Assembly: GCA_933228895.1 (NCBI GenBank)
Contig: OW121854.1
Location: 133,529,926 to 133,593,925 of the forward strand
Direction: 5' to 3'
DNA: 64,000 nucleotides
From: Platycnemis pennipes
Lineage: Eukaryota; Arthropoda; Insecta; Odonata; Platycnemididae
Part shown: positions 9,838 through 20,874 of the stretch, in pieces
Layout: each line of letters opens with the position of its first letter
How positions within the stretch are numbered: position 1 is the stretch's first letter
The notes under the pieces: generated by a model
Databases searched by the model: none
What the model was told of the DNA's origin: nothing
Seen by the model: the letters and a program-made list of their open reading frames with translations, nothing else
Program-made: the position numbers and the translations under genes

Positions 9838-9925
9838 TACTTGTTTGGTGATCTTAACCCCCTCCCACTCACACTTGTGGTGGCTCGCAGGGTATTACGT
9901 AGATGAGTATGTAGATGTAGATGAA
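9838..9925 (+). mobile_element. CR1/L2-group 3' tail fragment
   Basis: Shared tail with CCCACTCACACTTGTGGTGG and CGCAGGGTATTACGTAGATG, followed by GTAGAT repeats (ATGTAGATGTAGATG). Only the terminal part is present; flanks are not related to other CR1/L2 copies. Confidence 0.7.
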
Positions 9926-10922
9926 CTATGATAGGTACGCTAGCTCCGGTTCGACTCCGAATATAATGTAAATTAACTTCATGGGTATAATTTTTCCCTT
10001 TTCCTTTCAAAAAATTTCCCCTTCCTATCTCTTTGCTATGCTACCTATTGTTCTTTCCTTCAGTGTTCTTGTCACTCATTCTGAAAGTAAAACGATACTC
10101 TAAAGTCCCCTATCAGTATCTCAAAACCCTTTTGGCACCTTTCCAATGAGTTTCATTGTTATCTGAATTGGATTGACTCAGAACACTCAATGCATGTGAA
10201 AGGTCTGTTCTTACTACACAGAGAGATACATAAGAGATCTCACTGAACATTGGTAAGGCAAAAGGGAATGTTCGCTTTCCTCAGCACCACAGCCATCATC
10301 ATGCATTTTGAAATTCACATCTAAGGGAGTACTCACACTTTTTCAATCGGCCATACCAAATATAGATAATAAGTTGTAACATAACAATTGAGCCGCCAAA
10401 ATCAACACTGCACGGTGCAAAAATGGAGGTAAATATATGTTTCTAGGTGACGCCGGGGCCAAAAGGCAGAAGCGTGGGTAATTTATGAAACAGTAGGAGA
10501 GAGTGAGAATCGGGGAGTTGTGTGATAGACGCGTTGGTGTGCCAAAAAGTGACGCGTGCTTAAGAAAGCACGCGAAGGCATTACTTGAGGGCTGGTTGGT
10601 TGGTCTGTGTGGGTGACGAGGCATCCGTGTGGGGAAGAGATATCATTGGTGTGGTTGTGTTGTCTTATTTGAATTAAGAAGTGGCTCAAAAGAAAAGGAA
10701 TTAGAAAAAGTTAATGGTCTGTTAGGTGCGAGCTTGAAGAGAAGTGACTGTTGAATTTTTTGCGTTTAATTTATTTTGAATTGCATTTTGTAATGGAAAT
10801 TTTATATTTTGTGCATGTTATTTTGTAATAAATGAGTGATAGAGGGAATATATTACAAAGTATTCGATGTAGGGTCTCTGCTCTACATAAATTCTTACTC
10901 CCTCTTAATCCTCTCCCGACTA
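9926..10922. other. No recognised gene; contains a short repeat
   Basis: Mostly AT-rich. The stretch at about 10580-10645 (GGCTGGTTGGT ... GTGACGA.GCATCCGTG) recurs at 11553-11612, beside the copia relic. Otherwise I see nothing supportable. Confidence 0.45.
10580..10645. repeat. Short direct repeat with 11553-11612
   Basis: Both copies read GGGCTGGTTGGT, then GTGGGGGTGACGA or GTGGGTGACGAGG, then GCATCCGTG and GAGATAT.ATTGG. The right copy is fused to the N-terminal edge of the copia RT relic, so the left copy may be a second fragment of the same element. Confidence 0.55.
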
Positions 10923-11590
10923 AGTCTTAATCCAAGACAATTTCTTGCCTCACCCAAATCTCTACATTTAATTTCGACATGAGATCTGCCTTAACTTTAT
11001 TCTTTTCAAGTTTGTCACTGGAGAAGACAACAATATCATTCACATAAACAGCTATAACAATAATACCATTTTCTATAAATATACTGTAAACACATGGTTC
11101 ATATTTAGATTTCTTGTAGCCTACATCAACAAGAGCATTATGCAGCTTCTTATTCCACGCCCTTGAATCTTGCTTCAACCTTATATAGCTTTCCTCAGCA
11201 AACCAAACTGACGCTTTTGATTATCTTTTACGAAGCCTTCAGGTTGTTTTATGTAGATCTCTTCTTCAAGATCACCATTCAAAAAAGCTGCTACCACATC
11301 TCTATGGTCAATTTCTAACATTATTTATGCAGCTAGGGCCAACAGAGTTAAGAATGATGAGTTACGGACAACAGGAGAGAAGTCATCATCATAATCTGCA
11401 CCTTGCTCCTGATTAAAACCTTTGGCTACGAGTCGAGCCCTGTGTCGACATATATACCTTACATACCTTTCATCCCCCCCTTTAATTTTAAAAACCCACT
11501 TATTTTGTACCACTCGTCTATCACAGGGACCATCTACTAGAACTAGACCATCTAGGGCTGGTTGGTGTCTGTGGGGGTGACGAAGCATCC
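10923..11590 (-). pseudogene. Ty1/copia-type reverse transcriptase, broken
   Basis: Reading the minus strand from 11590, one frame gives the copia RT entry region: VVQNKWVFKIK, then RARLVAKGFNQEQGADY and FSPVVR. A central segment contains AAFLNGDLEEEIYIKQPEGF. The last segment (11178-10927) gives KQDSRAWNKKL, EPCVYS and VYVNDIVVFSS, where the family has YVDD. The catalytic aspartate pair is thus altered to N-D in this copy. The segments lie in different frames. No integrase, RNase H, gag or LTR is recognisable nearby. It is a fragment of a dead LTR retrotransposon. Confidence 0.8.
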
Positions 11591-11611
11591 GTGAGGAAAG
11601 AGATATTATTG

Positions 11612-11890
11612 GGCTGCTATTCTGAACGAGATAAGGCCGGCCTTATACGTCTTTATAGCGGAAAAAGTCGATATATACAAGATTATTACGACCCAGTCAT
11701 GATTTGCTATTCTGAATGCCGAAGAGTCACCGGAAGTCGCTATTCTACAGATATCCCATAGCGCGGTCGAAATATGGTATTCTGAACGGCAGTTAACGAC
11801 CGCCCGGGTTTTAATATTATTCCCCGATTCTGAAGACCGGGCAATCTGGATAGCGCGACGTAAATCAGCTCGCTGAATGGCGTTCAAATG
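11612..11890. repeat. GC-rich repeat with recurrent TATTCTGAA motifs
   Basis: Begins GGGCTGCTATTCTGAACG and repeats related motifs (GCTATTCTGAA, GGTATTCTGAACG, GCTATTCTACAG, CGATTCTGAAG) about every 30-90 bp to about 11830. Ends in a GC-rich segment. It resembles the termini of non-autonomous DNA transposons but I cannot pair both ends confidently. Superfamily unknown. Confidence 0.4.
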
Positions 11891-13187
11891 TTTATAGTGT
11901 TTACTTCGAGTAGTATCGGGTGTATATTCGACGTTTGTTTACTTATTGAAAGGGCTGGGCGTCTGCATTTCAAGTTTTGGCAATTTTATATGCATATGTA
12001 GAAGCCCGGTGTAGGCTACGATTAGAGAAAGTGAGACATCTGTGTTTGTTTTTGAGAAATTAGTGGACTGTGGTGTTTCTATCGACTTTGTAGTCATTGG
12101 TGGGGCCTGTTTTAGTTTCTGTGGTCGTTGTATGGGAAAATTTCAAGCATGTTCATTTATCTGGTAAGCATTAAATCTTGTTAAGAATTACTGGAAAGTG
12201 TTATTTATAAACTTACCGGAGGACCACAGAGGTTCCATCCCATGCCCCTCTGTAAACTGACCACTGCAAATACCCTCGCAAACCGACCACGATTTATAAA
12301 CAATAATAATAACAGAAGTATAGCATGAATTTATTTGAAGTGATAGGGGAGAGATTTATTAACCATTTCCGTGTCGAAGGAAGTGACAATGTTTGTAGTA
12401 AACTGTCTTGATTAAAACTTGCGGCGAGATAAATCCTGGCTTGATGATGTGTAAATACTCATAATAGTAGACGGGGAAAGTGTGATGTGCCATATTATAC
12501 TTCATTGCAAAGGCAGTATTAATGTGAACGTATTTTCAGTTTACAGAACCTTTCATTAGTTATTAAACTGCTCGTTGAAAAGCAATAAATCTCCTGCCGA
12601 CAATAATCCTTTCCATTTCATTGTGTATTTACAACGTCTCCATGGGGGGGTCGTTCTTTATTGTAAGTATATTAAGAACTATAGTTACCCTTGAGTGTAA
12701 ACGATTTTTATTTTGCTTACATTGTAAACAAACAACAGTTATTTCATGAAAATACCAGTACAGAAACAAAATTGCTGAACGTGAAGAGCTGTCGGTAGGC
12801 AATGTATGTCACTTAATTATCCTGAAGGGCACAGAAACCACAATCATATCCATTCTAATAATGTGCAAATTGTATAATTATGAAACTATTGATCTTTTAC
12901 GGTGATAAATACGGTTTTCGTACGAGTACCCAAGCCTCCGTAGGAAAACATTTATTTTTTTATCAATATTGTCTCTGAAGGTAATCAAGTAATTAATATA
13001 AGTTCTAAAACTTAAGATTTGTGATAATCGGATGAATATAATGAATGTGGTTGCTTACCCCAGAGCGGAGCATTACCAATTCATCATGAATAAACTCGTA
13101 TTTATATACTATTAATAACCGCCACATGAATGTTGATAATGAATACGTTTTCAACGTATGACCTATTCTATGGCATGCTCTCAAGGC
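11891..13187. other. No recognised gene
   Basis: AT-rich sequence leading into the satellite array. I see no domain, RNA gene or repeat that I can support here. Confidence 0.45.
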
Positions 13188-15181
13188 CTCTGCTCATCGT
13201 CTTTCACCGATTTTTATGCAATACTTCATAGCAAAATAAAAATTTCAGATTCTGAGGAGTTTTGTCAAGACAGAATTTTTCTCAATATATTCATTGTATA
13301 GCAGTTTTTCAAGTAAAATTGACACTTAGGCCTCTAATCATCGTCTTTCACAGATTTTTATCCAATAATTCATAGCAAAATAAAAAAACCAGATTCTGTG
13401 GTGATTTCTCAAGTTAGCATTCTTTTCACTTAATTCCTTGTTTCGTGTATTTTTCTATTAAAATTACACCAAGGCCTCGGCACATCGTCTTCACCGAATT
13501 TTATGCAATACTTCATAGGAAAATATAAAATCCAGAATTTGTAGTGTTTTCTCAAAACAGCACCCTTCTCAGTAAATTCAATGTTTCAGCTGTATTTCAA
13601 CTATTATTGATAAAAAGACTTCTGCTCATCGTCTTGCACCGATTTTTAGCAATATTTCATAGTAAAATAAAAAATCTAGATTCTAAGCTGTTTTCACAAG
13701 TCAACATCATTTTCACTAAATTCATTGTTTCGTCTTTTTTTAAATTAAATTGACTCTAAGGCCTCTGCTCATCGTCTTCACCGAATTTTATGCAATACTC
13801 CATAGAAAAATAAAAATTCCAGATTCTTAGGTGTTTTCGCAAATCAGCATACATTGTTTAGAGAGGTTTTTCAAGAATAATTGACACTAAGGGCTCTACT
13901 CACCGTCTTGCTCCGATGTTTATGCAATTCTTCATAGCAATTTTAAAAATCCCGATTCTAAGCTGTTCTTCAAGACAGAATACTTTTCACTAAATTCATT
14001 CTTTCGTCTATTTTTCAATTAAAATTGACACTAAGGCCTCTGCTCATCGTCTTCACCAAATTTTATGCAATACTTCAAAAAAAATGTAAAATCCAGATTC
14101 TGTGGTCATTTCTGGAAACAGCATCCTTCTCATTAAATTTTTGATTCGGTTAATTTTAATCTAAAATAGATTATACGGCCTCTGCTCATTGTCTTTTACT
14201 GAATTTTATGCAATACTGCATAGCAAAATAAATAATCCAGATTCTGAGGTGTGTTCTCAAGGCAGCATCTTCCTCACTAAATTCCTTGTTTCGACTGTTT
14301 TTTAAGTCAAATTAGGTCTAAAGCCTCTAACTCATTGTCTTGCACCTATTTTTATGCAATACTCCTTAGCTAAATACAAAATCCAGATTCTGAGATGTTT
14401 TCTCAAGACAGCATTCTTATCACTAAATTCATTGTTTCGGCTGTTTTCCAACCCAAATTAATACTAAGGGCTCTGCTCATCGTCTTGCACCGATTGTTAT
14501 GCAATATTTAAAGGCAAAATAAAATATCCAGATTCTATGGTTTTTTCTCTAGACAGCATCTTTCTCACTGTCATTTTTTCGACTGTTTTTCAAATAAAAT
14601 ATACACTTAAGCCTCTACTCATTGTGTTGCACCGATTTTATGCAATACTTAATAGCAAAGTAATTAAATACAGATGCTGAGGAGTTTTCTCAAGGCAGCA
14701 TCCTTCTCACTAACATCATTGTTTCGACTGATCTAACATAAAATTGACGGTAAGGTAATTAACGGTTTTGCACCGATTTTTTTGCAATATTTCATTGCAA
14801 AATAAAAAATCCAGATTCTGACCTTTTTTCTCAAGGCAGCATTCTTATCACTAAATGCATTGTTTCGGCTGGTTATCAACTAAAAGGAACACTAAGGGCA
14901 CTGCTCATTGTATTGCAACGATTTTATGCAATACTTAATAGCAAAATAAAAAAATCCAGTTTCTGAGGAGTTTTCTCAAGGCAGCATCCTTCTCACTTAG
15001 ATCATTCTTTCAGCTGTATTTCGACTATTATTATCAGTAATGCCTCTACCCATCGTCTCAAACAGATTTTAATGCAATATTTCATAGCAAAATATAAAGT
15101 CCAGATTCTGAGCTATTTTCCCAAGACAGCTTATCACTAAATTCATTGTTTCGGCTGTTTTTCAACTAAAATTAACACTAA
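13188..15181. repeat. Satellite array, unit about 142 bp, about 14 units
   Basis: Units begin near GGCCTCTGCTCATCGTCTT, continue CACCGATTTTATGCAATACTT, then CATAGCAAAATAAAAAATCC, AGATTCTGAGG and TTCTCA.GACAGCAT, and end with CACTAAATTCATTGTTTCG and a T-rich tract. Starts fall near 13188, 13328, 13473, 13620, 13760, 13900, 14035, 14180, 14323, 14468, 14611, 14755, 14896 and 15042. Units are clearly diverged, so the array is not recently homogenised. Short open frames inside are by chance. The array stops where the Penelope-like element begins. Confidence 0.85.
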
Positions 15182-15270
15182 GGGAAAAATTGAATGGTTT
15201 GAGGCGTAGCTTTGTGAAATTGCTTCATATCGGAATGAAAAAATTTGTAAATTTCACAGAAGTAAGTTTA

Positions 15271-15309
15271 ATACGACCAGTTTCATCGCTTGAGCGACAT
15301 CTTCAGGTA
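15271..15309 (-). ncRNA. Hammerhead-ribozyme-like motif in Penelope-like 3' region
   Basis: On the minus strand CTGAAGA (matching the CUGANGA core) is followed by a stem TCGCT/AGCGA and then GAAAC and TGGTCGTA. Penelope-like elements are known to carry hammerhead motifs in their terminal repeats. Stem II next to the core has a mismatch, so activity is uncertain. Confidence 0.45.
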
Positions 15310-15427
15310 CAAATACAAGGAAATCACATCTTTAAATACACTAGGAACAATTGGGGGTGGAAGGCTGGACAAGGGGATGAGAGAGGTAGAGGGGGAAGTG
15401 GGTAGTTTATTGGGAACGAAGGGTGGT

Positions 15428-15447
15428 GGGGGGGGGGGGGGGGGGGG
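15428..15447 (+). repeat. Poly-G tract
   Basis: An uninterrupted run of about 20 G (poly-C in the sense of the Penelope-like element), inside its 3' region. A similar G-run sits at the equivalent place in the other element (about 50242-50253). Confidence 0.8.
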
Positions 15448-15504
15448 AGGGGAAAACCCGGAAAGAGAAAGGCTAGGAAATGGGTGCGGTGTGTCACACA
15501 CTAA

Positions 15505-17024
15505 GGGCCGTATTCACAACCTCGTATGGAGTGAAGCTTCTACTCCTTATGACGTAAATCAACACTACATTGTATTCAGAAGCTCTATGGTGTGGCGGTC
15601 TCACTGCTCTTGTAGTAACAGCTGGCCTAAAGTGGCAGGGTACCCCTACCCACCCTAAAATCACCACTACATAGAATATCAACATGGCCGACGGCGTATA
15701 ATGGTCGACGCTTCGCAAATATAAACGCTGTTTTCATGCGATATAAGGTTATTAAGCGTCATTGTTACGTTTTGTAATATCAAGCAACATAGCAAGAGTA
15801 CACTGATATCAATCTGCGATCAATGAAACTGTTTGGCAGGAATATCTTGATTACGGATTTTGGGTAATGAACCAAAAATTGTAGGTCATACATATGAAAG
15901 GCAGTTTGGGTTAGGGGTTAGGTGATTGCTTCACAGTGTCCACCCCCCTGGTTCGTAACTCTCCTTCTCCAATTTTTTTTCGTCGCAGGTTCGTTGTACG
16001 ACTGTCCCTGGTTTTACATATTTTTAATCTCTTTACCCGGGATGCATTTTAACTATTTCACGTATAAATTACCAAATTTGCTAAAATTGCGTAATTATTA
16101 CGTAAAATAGTTAATAACGTTATTTATCTAAATCACGTAAGTAATTAGCACGTGGCGGAAATACGTCCGCACGCCCTGTCGTTTTTTGTGTACGAAATTA
16201 ACGGAAGAGCATGAAGTGTGATCGTGATTTTTAATTTCCGTATCTCTGGCCACGCAGTCCCGACGCACGTACAACATTTGTTCTAATTTACCTGGTGTCG
16301 TGATTTTCCAGCGCTGTGCTTTTTTGGAAAAACTAATCGCAAGAGAAAAAAGAACTTAAGCTCTGCAATCATATAATTGTAAGTATCTACCGAAATGTTC
16401 GGGTGATCGGGCGAAATGTTCTGTTGGGAGAGAGTTTCGAACCAGGGACGTCGCTTGGAAACTGATAAAATACCAGCGGTAACAAATAATTTTGAAGAAT
16501 TAATGTTTTGCACATTTACAGGAGCATGTTAGAATGCATATGATTAAATATCATAGTAATGTGGAGTGTATGTACGTAAGAGTATGGATTGTTAATAAAA
16601 ACCAATGTTACCTATTCAATATTATAACTGTGTGAAAAATGTGCCATCCTTATTTTTATTGCATAGACTTTGTACTGAGAATAGCTATTTTACGAATAAG
16701 AGACTGATATTCTAATAATATTTAAATTATTGATCATGTATATCAGAATAATATAATAATATTTATACAATCCAATGGAGACCATGGGATTGATGTTCAA
16801 AACTCCCTCTATTTTACACCTAGTTCCGTATATAACCGTAACCAGGATTACGTAAATGTCGCTGCTTACACTTGAGTCAAGTTGGCAACATAGCGACCAT
16901 CAACACTCCGGAAGAAGGAGTGGCATTAGTGGTGCTGAATGCCAATTTGCAGGAGAAGGAGCACTAATCTTCATGGAGTGAAGCTGCGACTAGGCGATGT
17001 AGTGGAGACATCTGAATGCGGCCC
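15505..17024. mobile_element. Non-autonomous PIF/Harbinger-like DNA transposon
   Basis: Left end GGGCCGTATTCACA and right end TCTGAATGCGGCCC are inverted repeats. Both ends are bordered by TAA (15502-15504 and 17025-17027). A 3-bp TWA duplication with GGG-C termini is the PIF/Harbinger signature. The 1520-bp body has no transposase or Myb-like ORF. It sits inside the 3' region of the Penelope-like element and so arrived after it. Confidence 0.75.
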
Positions 17025-17524
17025 TAAGACGTTAGGTGGGAGGGTGGGGTGATGGTTTGGAGTGTGGTCAGTAATGACTGGTGTGGGAGAGAGGTTGAGT
17101 AATGCGGAAGGAAAATCACATCGTTAAGAAGTATCCCTCCGTCACGACGTACCACTTTTAAAATTTGCGAGGACTCTAGGGCGTCCAACTTGGGTCCCTT
17201 CCTCTCCACATGAAGGATCTCAGGCTCAAAGTTGCTGACATGATTAGCTTCTAGCAAATGTTTGGCGAACAGGGAGGTGGGGTTGTTATTTTTAAAACAT
17301 GCTTCGTGTTCTTTGATACGTGTCTTGAATTTCCTCCCTGTTTGCCCAATGTACAATTTCTGGCAAGTGTTACACGTGAGTTTGTAAACACCGCTCTTAT
17401 GTAGTGGATCTATCTTGTCTTTCGCATGGCTTATTAAGTTCCTTAATGAATGTTTGTTATAAAACGCCGGATTTATTCTGTCTGTGGGAAGAAATGAAGT
17501 TATTTTATGGGAAATGTTCCCCAA
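17025..17524 (-). pseudogene. Penelope-like GIY-YIG endonuclease domain
   Basis: About 166 codons in one frame. It contains HKSGVYKLTCNTC and LYIGQTGRKFKTRIKEH, which together form the GIY-YIG nuclease core. FAKHLLEANHVSNFEPEI follows, then a tail ending near TITPPSHL. In the family this domain nicks DNA to prime reverse transcription. The preceding RT frame ends at 17500 in another register, so one small indel near 17520 separates the two domains; the nuclease part itself is unbroken. Confidence 0.8.
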
Positions 17525-18452
17525 AAATTGAATTCTACGCCATTTTTGATATTTTCTTCTGGAAGGAGAGATGGGAAGATATTTCTCATAGCTAATTTGC
17601 GGCGATTTTTGTTATATAGGTTTTCAACTAGGTTGGTGGAGTATCCGTTGTTGGCGGCTATTAGTTTAATAGTGCTGAGTTCTTTAGCTATGTTGGCCTG
17701 AGACATTGGGATGTTGAGCAATCTGTGTATGAGAGAATGAAATGCAGCCATCTTATGTGAAAAATGATGTCCGGATGAAGAGGGAATGACATGGTCCGTG
17801 TATGAATGCTTTCTAAAGATATCAAATTCCAGTTTTTGATTAGCTTTCGAAATTGTGATGTCGAGGAAATTGAGTGCTCCGTTGGCTTCCGGTTCCTTAG
17901 TGAATTTCAAACATTTGTCAATGCTATTTAAGAGGGTAGTGAACATATCCAGTTGTCTCGTAGTGCCAGACCAAATGCAGAAAATATCGTCAACAAACCT
18001 GTACCAGCAATTTATATATTTAAAGAGTTCACTGTGGTGGTTAAACAAAGTATTTTCAAAATTGTCCATATATGTACAACTCGGCTGGAAGAGGGGACAA
18101 AGGAGACCCCGTAGCGAGGCCGTTACACTGCTTATACACTTTACCATTGAATTGGAAGTAATTCTGTTTCACACACATTTTGGTCATATTAAAAATTTCA
18201 CATATCACTGGGCGGGGGGAGGGACACCAGCCTTGATGAGTGCAATTTCCACTAGGCTCGCGGCTTCTTCAGCGGGTACACTAGTAAATAAATTGCACGC
18301 GTCAAAGGAAACAGGTATGCATTTCTGTGGTAATATTGTTGGGATAAAATCTTTGCCAATTCTGCGGAGTTTTTTACACCATACTTAGGAGAGAATTTGG
18401 AGTATTGGCGGATGATGTTATTCAACTGTTGGGCAATAAGGTGGTTGGGAGC
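17500..18452 (-). pseudogene. Penelope-like reverse transcriptase, frameshifted
   Basis: From 18452 the minus strand gives SPKYGVKNSAELAKIL, then in a second frame SFDACNLFTSVPAEEAASL, then QNYFQFNGKVYKQCNGLATG. The long frame at 18147-17500 holds the catalytic YRFVDDIFCIW, NFLDITIS and KHSYTDHVIPSSSGHH. These are the successive RT blocks of Penelope-like elements. At least two frame changes and a stop break the reading. The N-terminus is missing because the element is cut at 18452. Confidence 0.8.
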
Positions 18453-18540
18453 AGTGGCGGATTTAGGGGGGGGGGGTCACAGGGGTCATGACCCCCCCCC
18501 AAATTTTATCAAAAAATTTTAATTTTTATTAGTTTCATAG
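18452..18540 (+). mobile_element. DNA-transposon terminus, fragment
   Basis: CAGTGGCGGATTTAGG, a G-run, GGGTCATGACC, a C-run and AAATTTTATC. An inverted relative ends at 22168 (rc CAGGGGCGGATTCAGC, G-run, GGTCATGACC). Such CAG.GGCGGAT termini occur in hAT-like MITEs. I could not match target duplications, so they may be two separate elements. Confidence 0.45.
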
Positions 18541-18563
18541 TTTTTGTATCCTTGAAAAGGATT

Positions 18564-18765
18564 GCCGGCCCCGGTGGCGGCGGGGTAAATCCCTCGCCTG
18601 TCGATCCCATGGTCGCGGGTTCGAATCCCGCCCGGGGAGTATTTTCACTTTCCGGGGCATGGATGTTTGTACCGTCCAACATGTTCATTGGAAGAGATGA
18701 CTTTGAGTCCTGAAATTCGCATGTTAAAATAAGACAAATAAATAAATAAAAAAAAATAAATAAAG
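18564..18765 (+). mobile_element. tRNA-derived SINE with (AAATA)n tail
   Basis: A tRNA-like head with A-box-like TGGCGGCGGGGTAAATCCC and a perfect B box GGTTCGAATCC at 18618-18628. About 100 bp of unrelated body follows, then an A-rich tail of AAATA repeats (18735-18764). These are polymerase III promoter elements as in tRNA-derived SINEs, which are mobilised by a partner LINE. Confidence 0.8.
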
Positions 18766-19685
18766 GGGGTGTATATGCAAATGCATGGCTACAAGTCCCA
18801 AACGTGAGAGAAGTTTGAGTTGTCTTTATCGTAGAGCGTAGCACTCCCTACTGTAAAAAACAAGCTCAAAAATAAAATAGGCTGTTAGGCATTAGGGAGA
18901 ATGGATTTGGGTGCCTAAAATTTAGCTGGCGAACCTAAAAGGGAGCATGAATTGGGACATCCTGACGCAGGTATTGCTATCTGCTGGGATCGAAACCGAT
19001 GAAAAACAAGAGAATGTGAAAGGGATGACAAATGATGTACAAAATCTTACACAATCCATATTGTTAACTTTCTCATGCCATTGTGTAAAGAGAATTTAAT
19101 TTGATTTTAGGGTACCGTAGATTAGCATCTTGTCATATTTTCCGTAATTTAAATAATATATTTATTTTAATGTAGAACGATTCGGCCTTCTCCTACTTCT
19201 GAATGAATCTCTCCGTCATGTCACTACTCCCTATAACGGTATATAATGTGATAAACGAATCAACTCGACTAATTATAACAATATCAACAAACTTTCAGCC
19301 AAAATACTTTCCCTCGTTGGTAGCCGTCTTCATCGAGTCCACTGCTCTCACTTTGAATGCTTTAAATCATGGGAAAAGGATGCACGCGTCGATGCTCAAA
19401 TCTGAAATAGGTACCTAAATCCGCTCCCTTATGATGCCTAACGAGTTGGGACACCCTTCCAAGATGGCGTCCTCCCTAAATTCTGGGATGGTACCTATCT
19501 GGTGCATTGGGACACAGCTATAGAGCCTGCATAGTCGGAAGTGCCTCAGTGCTTTCGGCAATGTTCGGCAGTTTCCGATGTCTCGTGATAAGCTCGTGGA
19601 GCTCGACTGACAGACAAGTGAGTCTTCACCTACCCTTGAATAGTAGGAATAGCCAATATATGATATAATATGGAATAGCAGGGTC
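18766..19685. other. No recognised gene
   Basis: Unassigned sequence between the SINE and the next repeat terminus. Short open frames show no domain. Confidence 0.4.
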
Positions 19686-19689
19686 GCAC

Positions 19690-19735
19690 CAGGCACGTAG
19701 CCAGGGGGGTTAGACCCCCCCTGAAATTTTTCATC
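19690..19735 (+). mobile_element. MITE-like terminus (GGCACGTAGCCAGG type)
   Basis: GGCACGTAGCCAGGGGGG followed by CCCCCCCTGAAATTTTTC. The inverted counterpart, CCCCCTGGCTACGTGCC, occurs at 60452-60468. A terminus of this type appears in many arthropod repeat families; here it is a fragment. Confidence 0.45.
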
Positions 19736-19781
19736 GGTGAGGAAAAAGAGAAAATAGGCAGGATGAGAGGAAGCCTATAAG

Positions 19782-20874
19782 ACCCAAGCAGCATCGTATG
19801 GCAGTTATACGTCGGCCCAATGTCATTTTGACGTCACCAATGTCGTTTTAACATCGGATGATAATTACGATATAAAAATGACACAAATTATTCCTTTCTC
19901 CGATGTAAAATTGATATCGTCGATCGTATCTTGAATTGATAATTAATATATATCGTTTTCCGATGCAAAGATGATGTCAGCTTAGCTGACTAATAAAGGG
20001 TATAAAAATGATCATATTTTTCTGGTCGCTGGATTTTATAATTTTGAGTAGTCATTTTTTCCCCCGACGTCAGAGAGAAGAAAGTCAAAAGTTTGTGATT
20101 GGTCAGAACATCAGAAACCACTTGGAGGCCTACATATAAAATAAGAAATATGACTATTTAAGGATTCGATAACACAGAAAGAAAAAACACGATCCTGCGT
20201 TATCATGTTTCGCTACCACTCCATATCGCTTGAATCTTCAGAATTAGTAAAGATTCGATGTTTGCTTACAAATTGCCGTTCACGCGGCAGGCTTGGAATA
20301 TCCTACATTTACCGCCAAGTGCGGCTTTAGCGCTGGATGGGGTTCACCTTTGGTCGTGGCTTCTTTGAAGCCCTTTCTCCCTTACATTGCCATCCTTGAT
20401 GGACCGCGAGGGCTCAATATCTAGTACCTTGAACCTCGGTGATTGTGCCTTGCGAATTAGGGATCCTGGGTAGCGTAATGGGCTGAGCAGCCAAAGGTCC
20501 GTGGTTCCATTCCCGCTCTAGGTGAATTTTTTTGCATGGCAATTAATGTGAACCCCCCACATTGGGTTATAACTCCAATAACCTCAACAGAAAACGAGTT
20601 TGAAATATTTTATTACAATGATAACGCTTAAAGTTGCGTATCTTTCAGTAACTTTCAGTAACTAAATCTTTCAGCCACTGTATAGTGGTGACATATGTCT
20701 TTTTATCATCAAATTAATATTTGCCCAATATCGTCAGCAAATGTCATTTTTATAATGGCAAATGTTATCACTTTAGACATTTGCCGATATCGGTAGCCAA
20801 TATCGGATTGACCAATAAGTGATATGTGACGGTGTAAAAATGATATTGGGCCGATATCATGATGCTCCGTTGGA
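19782..20874. mobile_element. Inverted-repeat element (MITE), about 1.1 kb
   Basis: Left end CCCAAGCAGCATCGTATGGC followed by CGTCGGCCCAATGTCATTTT. The right end, read as reverse complement, is CCAACGGAGCATCATG followed by ATCGGCCCAATATCATTTTT. The arms are imperfect, and within each arm motifs of the type 'atgtcattttgacgtc' recur. No transposase. The superfamily is not determined, and I could not define a target duplication. Confidence 0.6.
20446..20525 (+). other. tRNA-like promoter sequence (possible SINE head)
   Basis: GGGTAGCGTAATGGGCTGAG resembles an A box, and GGTTCCATTCC at about 20502-20512 resembles a B box (GGTTCRANTCC). It lies inside the inverted-repeat element at 19782-20874. 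No cloverleaf closes properly, so this is not a functional tRNA. Confidence 0.4.

Larger units (their letters stand above)
15185..18452 (-). mobile_element. Penelope-like element, decayed and split by a Harbinger insertion
   Basis: On the minus strand the order is reverse transcriptase (18452 to about 17520), GIY-YIG endonuclease (17524-17027) and 3' untranslated region (17027-17025, then 15504-15185). The 3' region is interrupted by a 1.52-kb inverted-repeat element at 15505-17024. It holds a pyrimidine-rich tract (plus-strand poly-G at 15424-15447) and a hammerhead-like motif at 15271-15309. Coding parts are in several frames. The 5' end is cut at 18452, where a different repeat terminus begins. 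RT plus GIY-YIG on one reading unit defines the Penelope-like class. Confidence 0.8.

Noticed and set aside
10343..10689. Minus-strand frames of 68 and 93 codons
   Set aside because: No domain, and overlapping frames in a repeat-containing stretch; not convincing.
10580..11612. Direct repeats at 10580 and 11553 as LTRs of the copia relic
   Set aside because: Only about 60 bp, no TG...CA ends, no primer-binding site, and the right copy abuts the RT coding edge.
13188..15181. Regular repeats that could suggest a CRISPR array
   Set aside because: Units of about 142 bp repeat as a whole with no unique spacers, in a eukaryotic context; it is a satellite.
16425..16465. A tRNA-derived SINE on the minus strand inside the Harbinger-like element
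   Set aside because: Only a B-box-like GGTTCGAAAC is seen; no A box at the right spacing and no tail.
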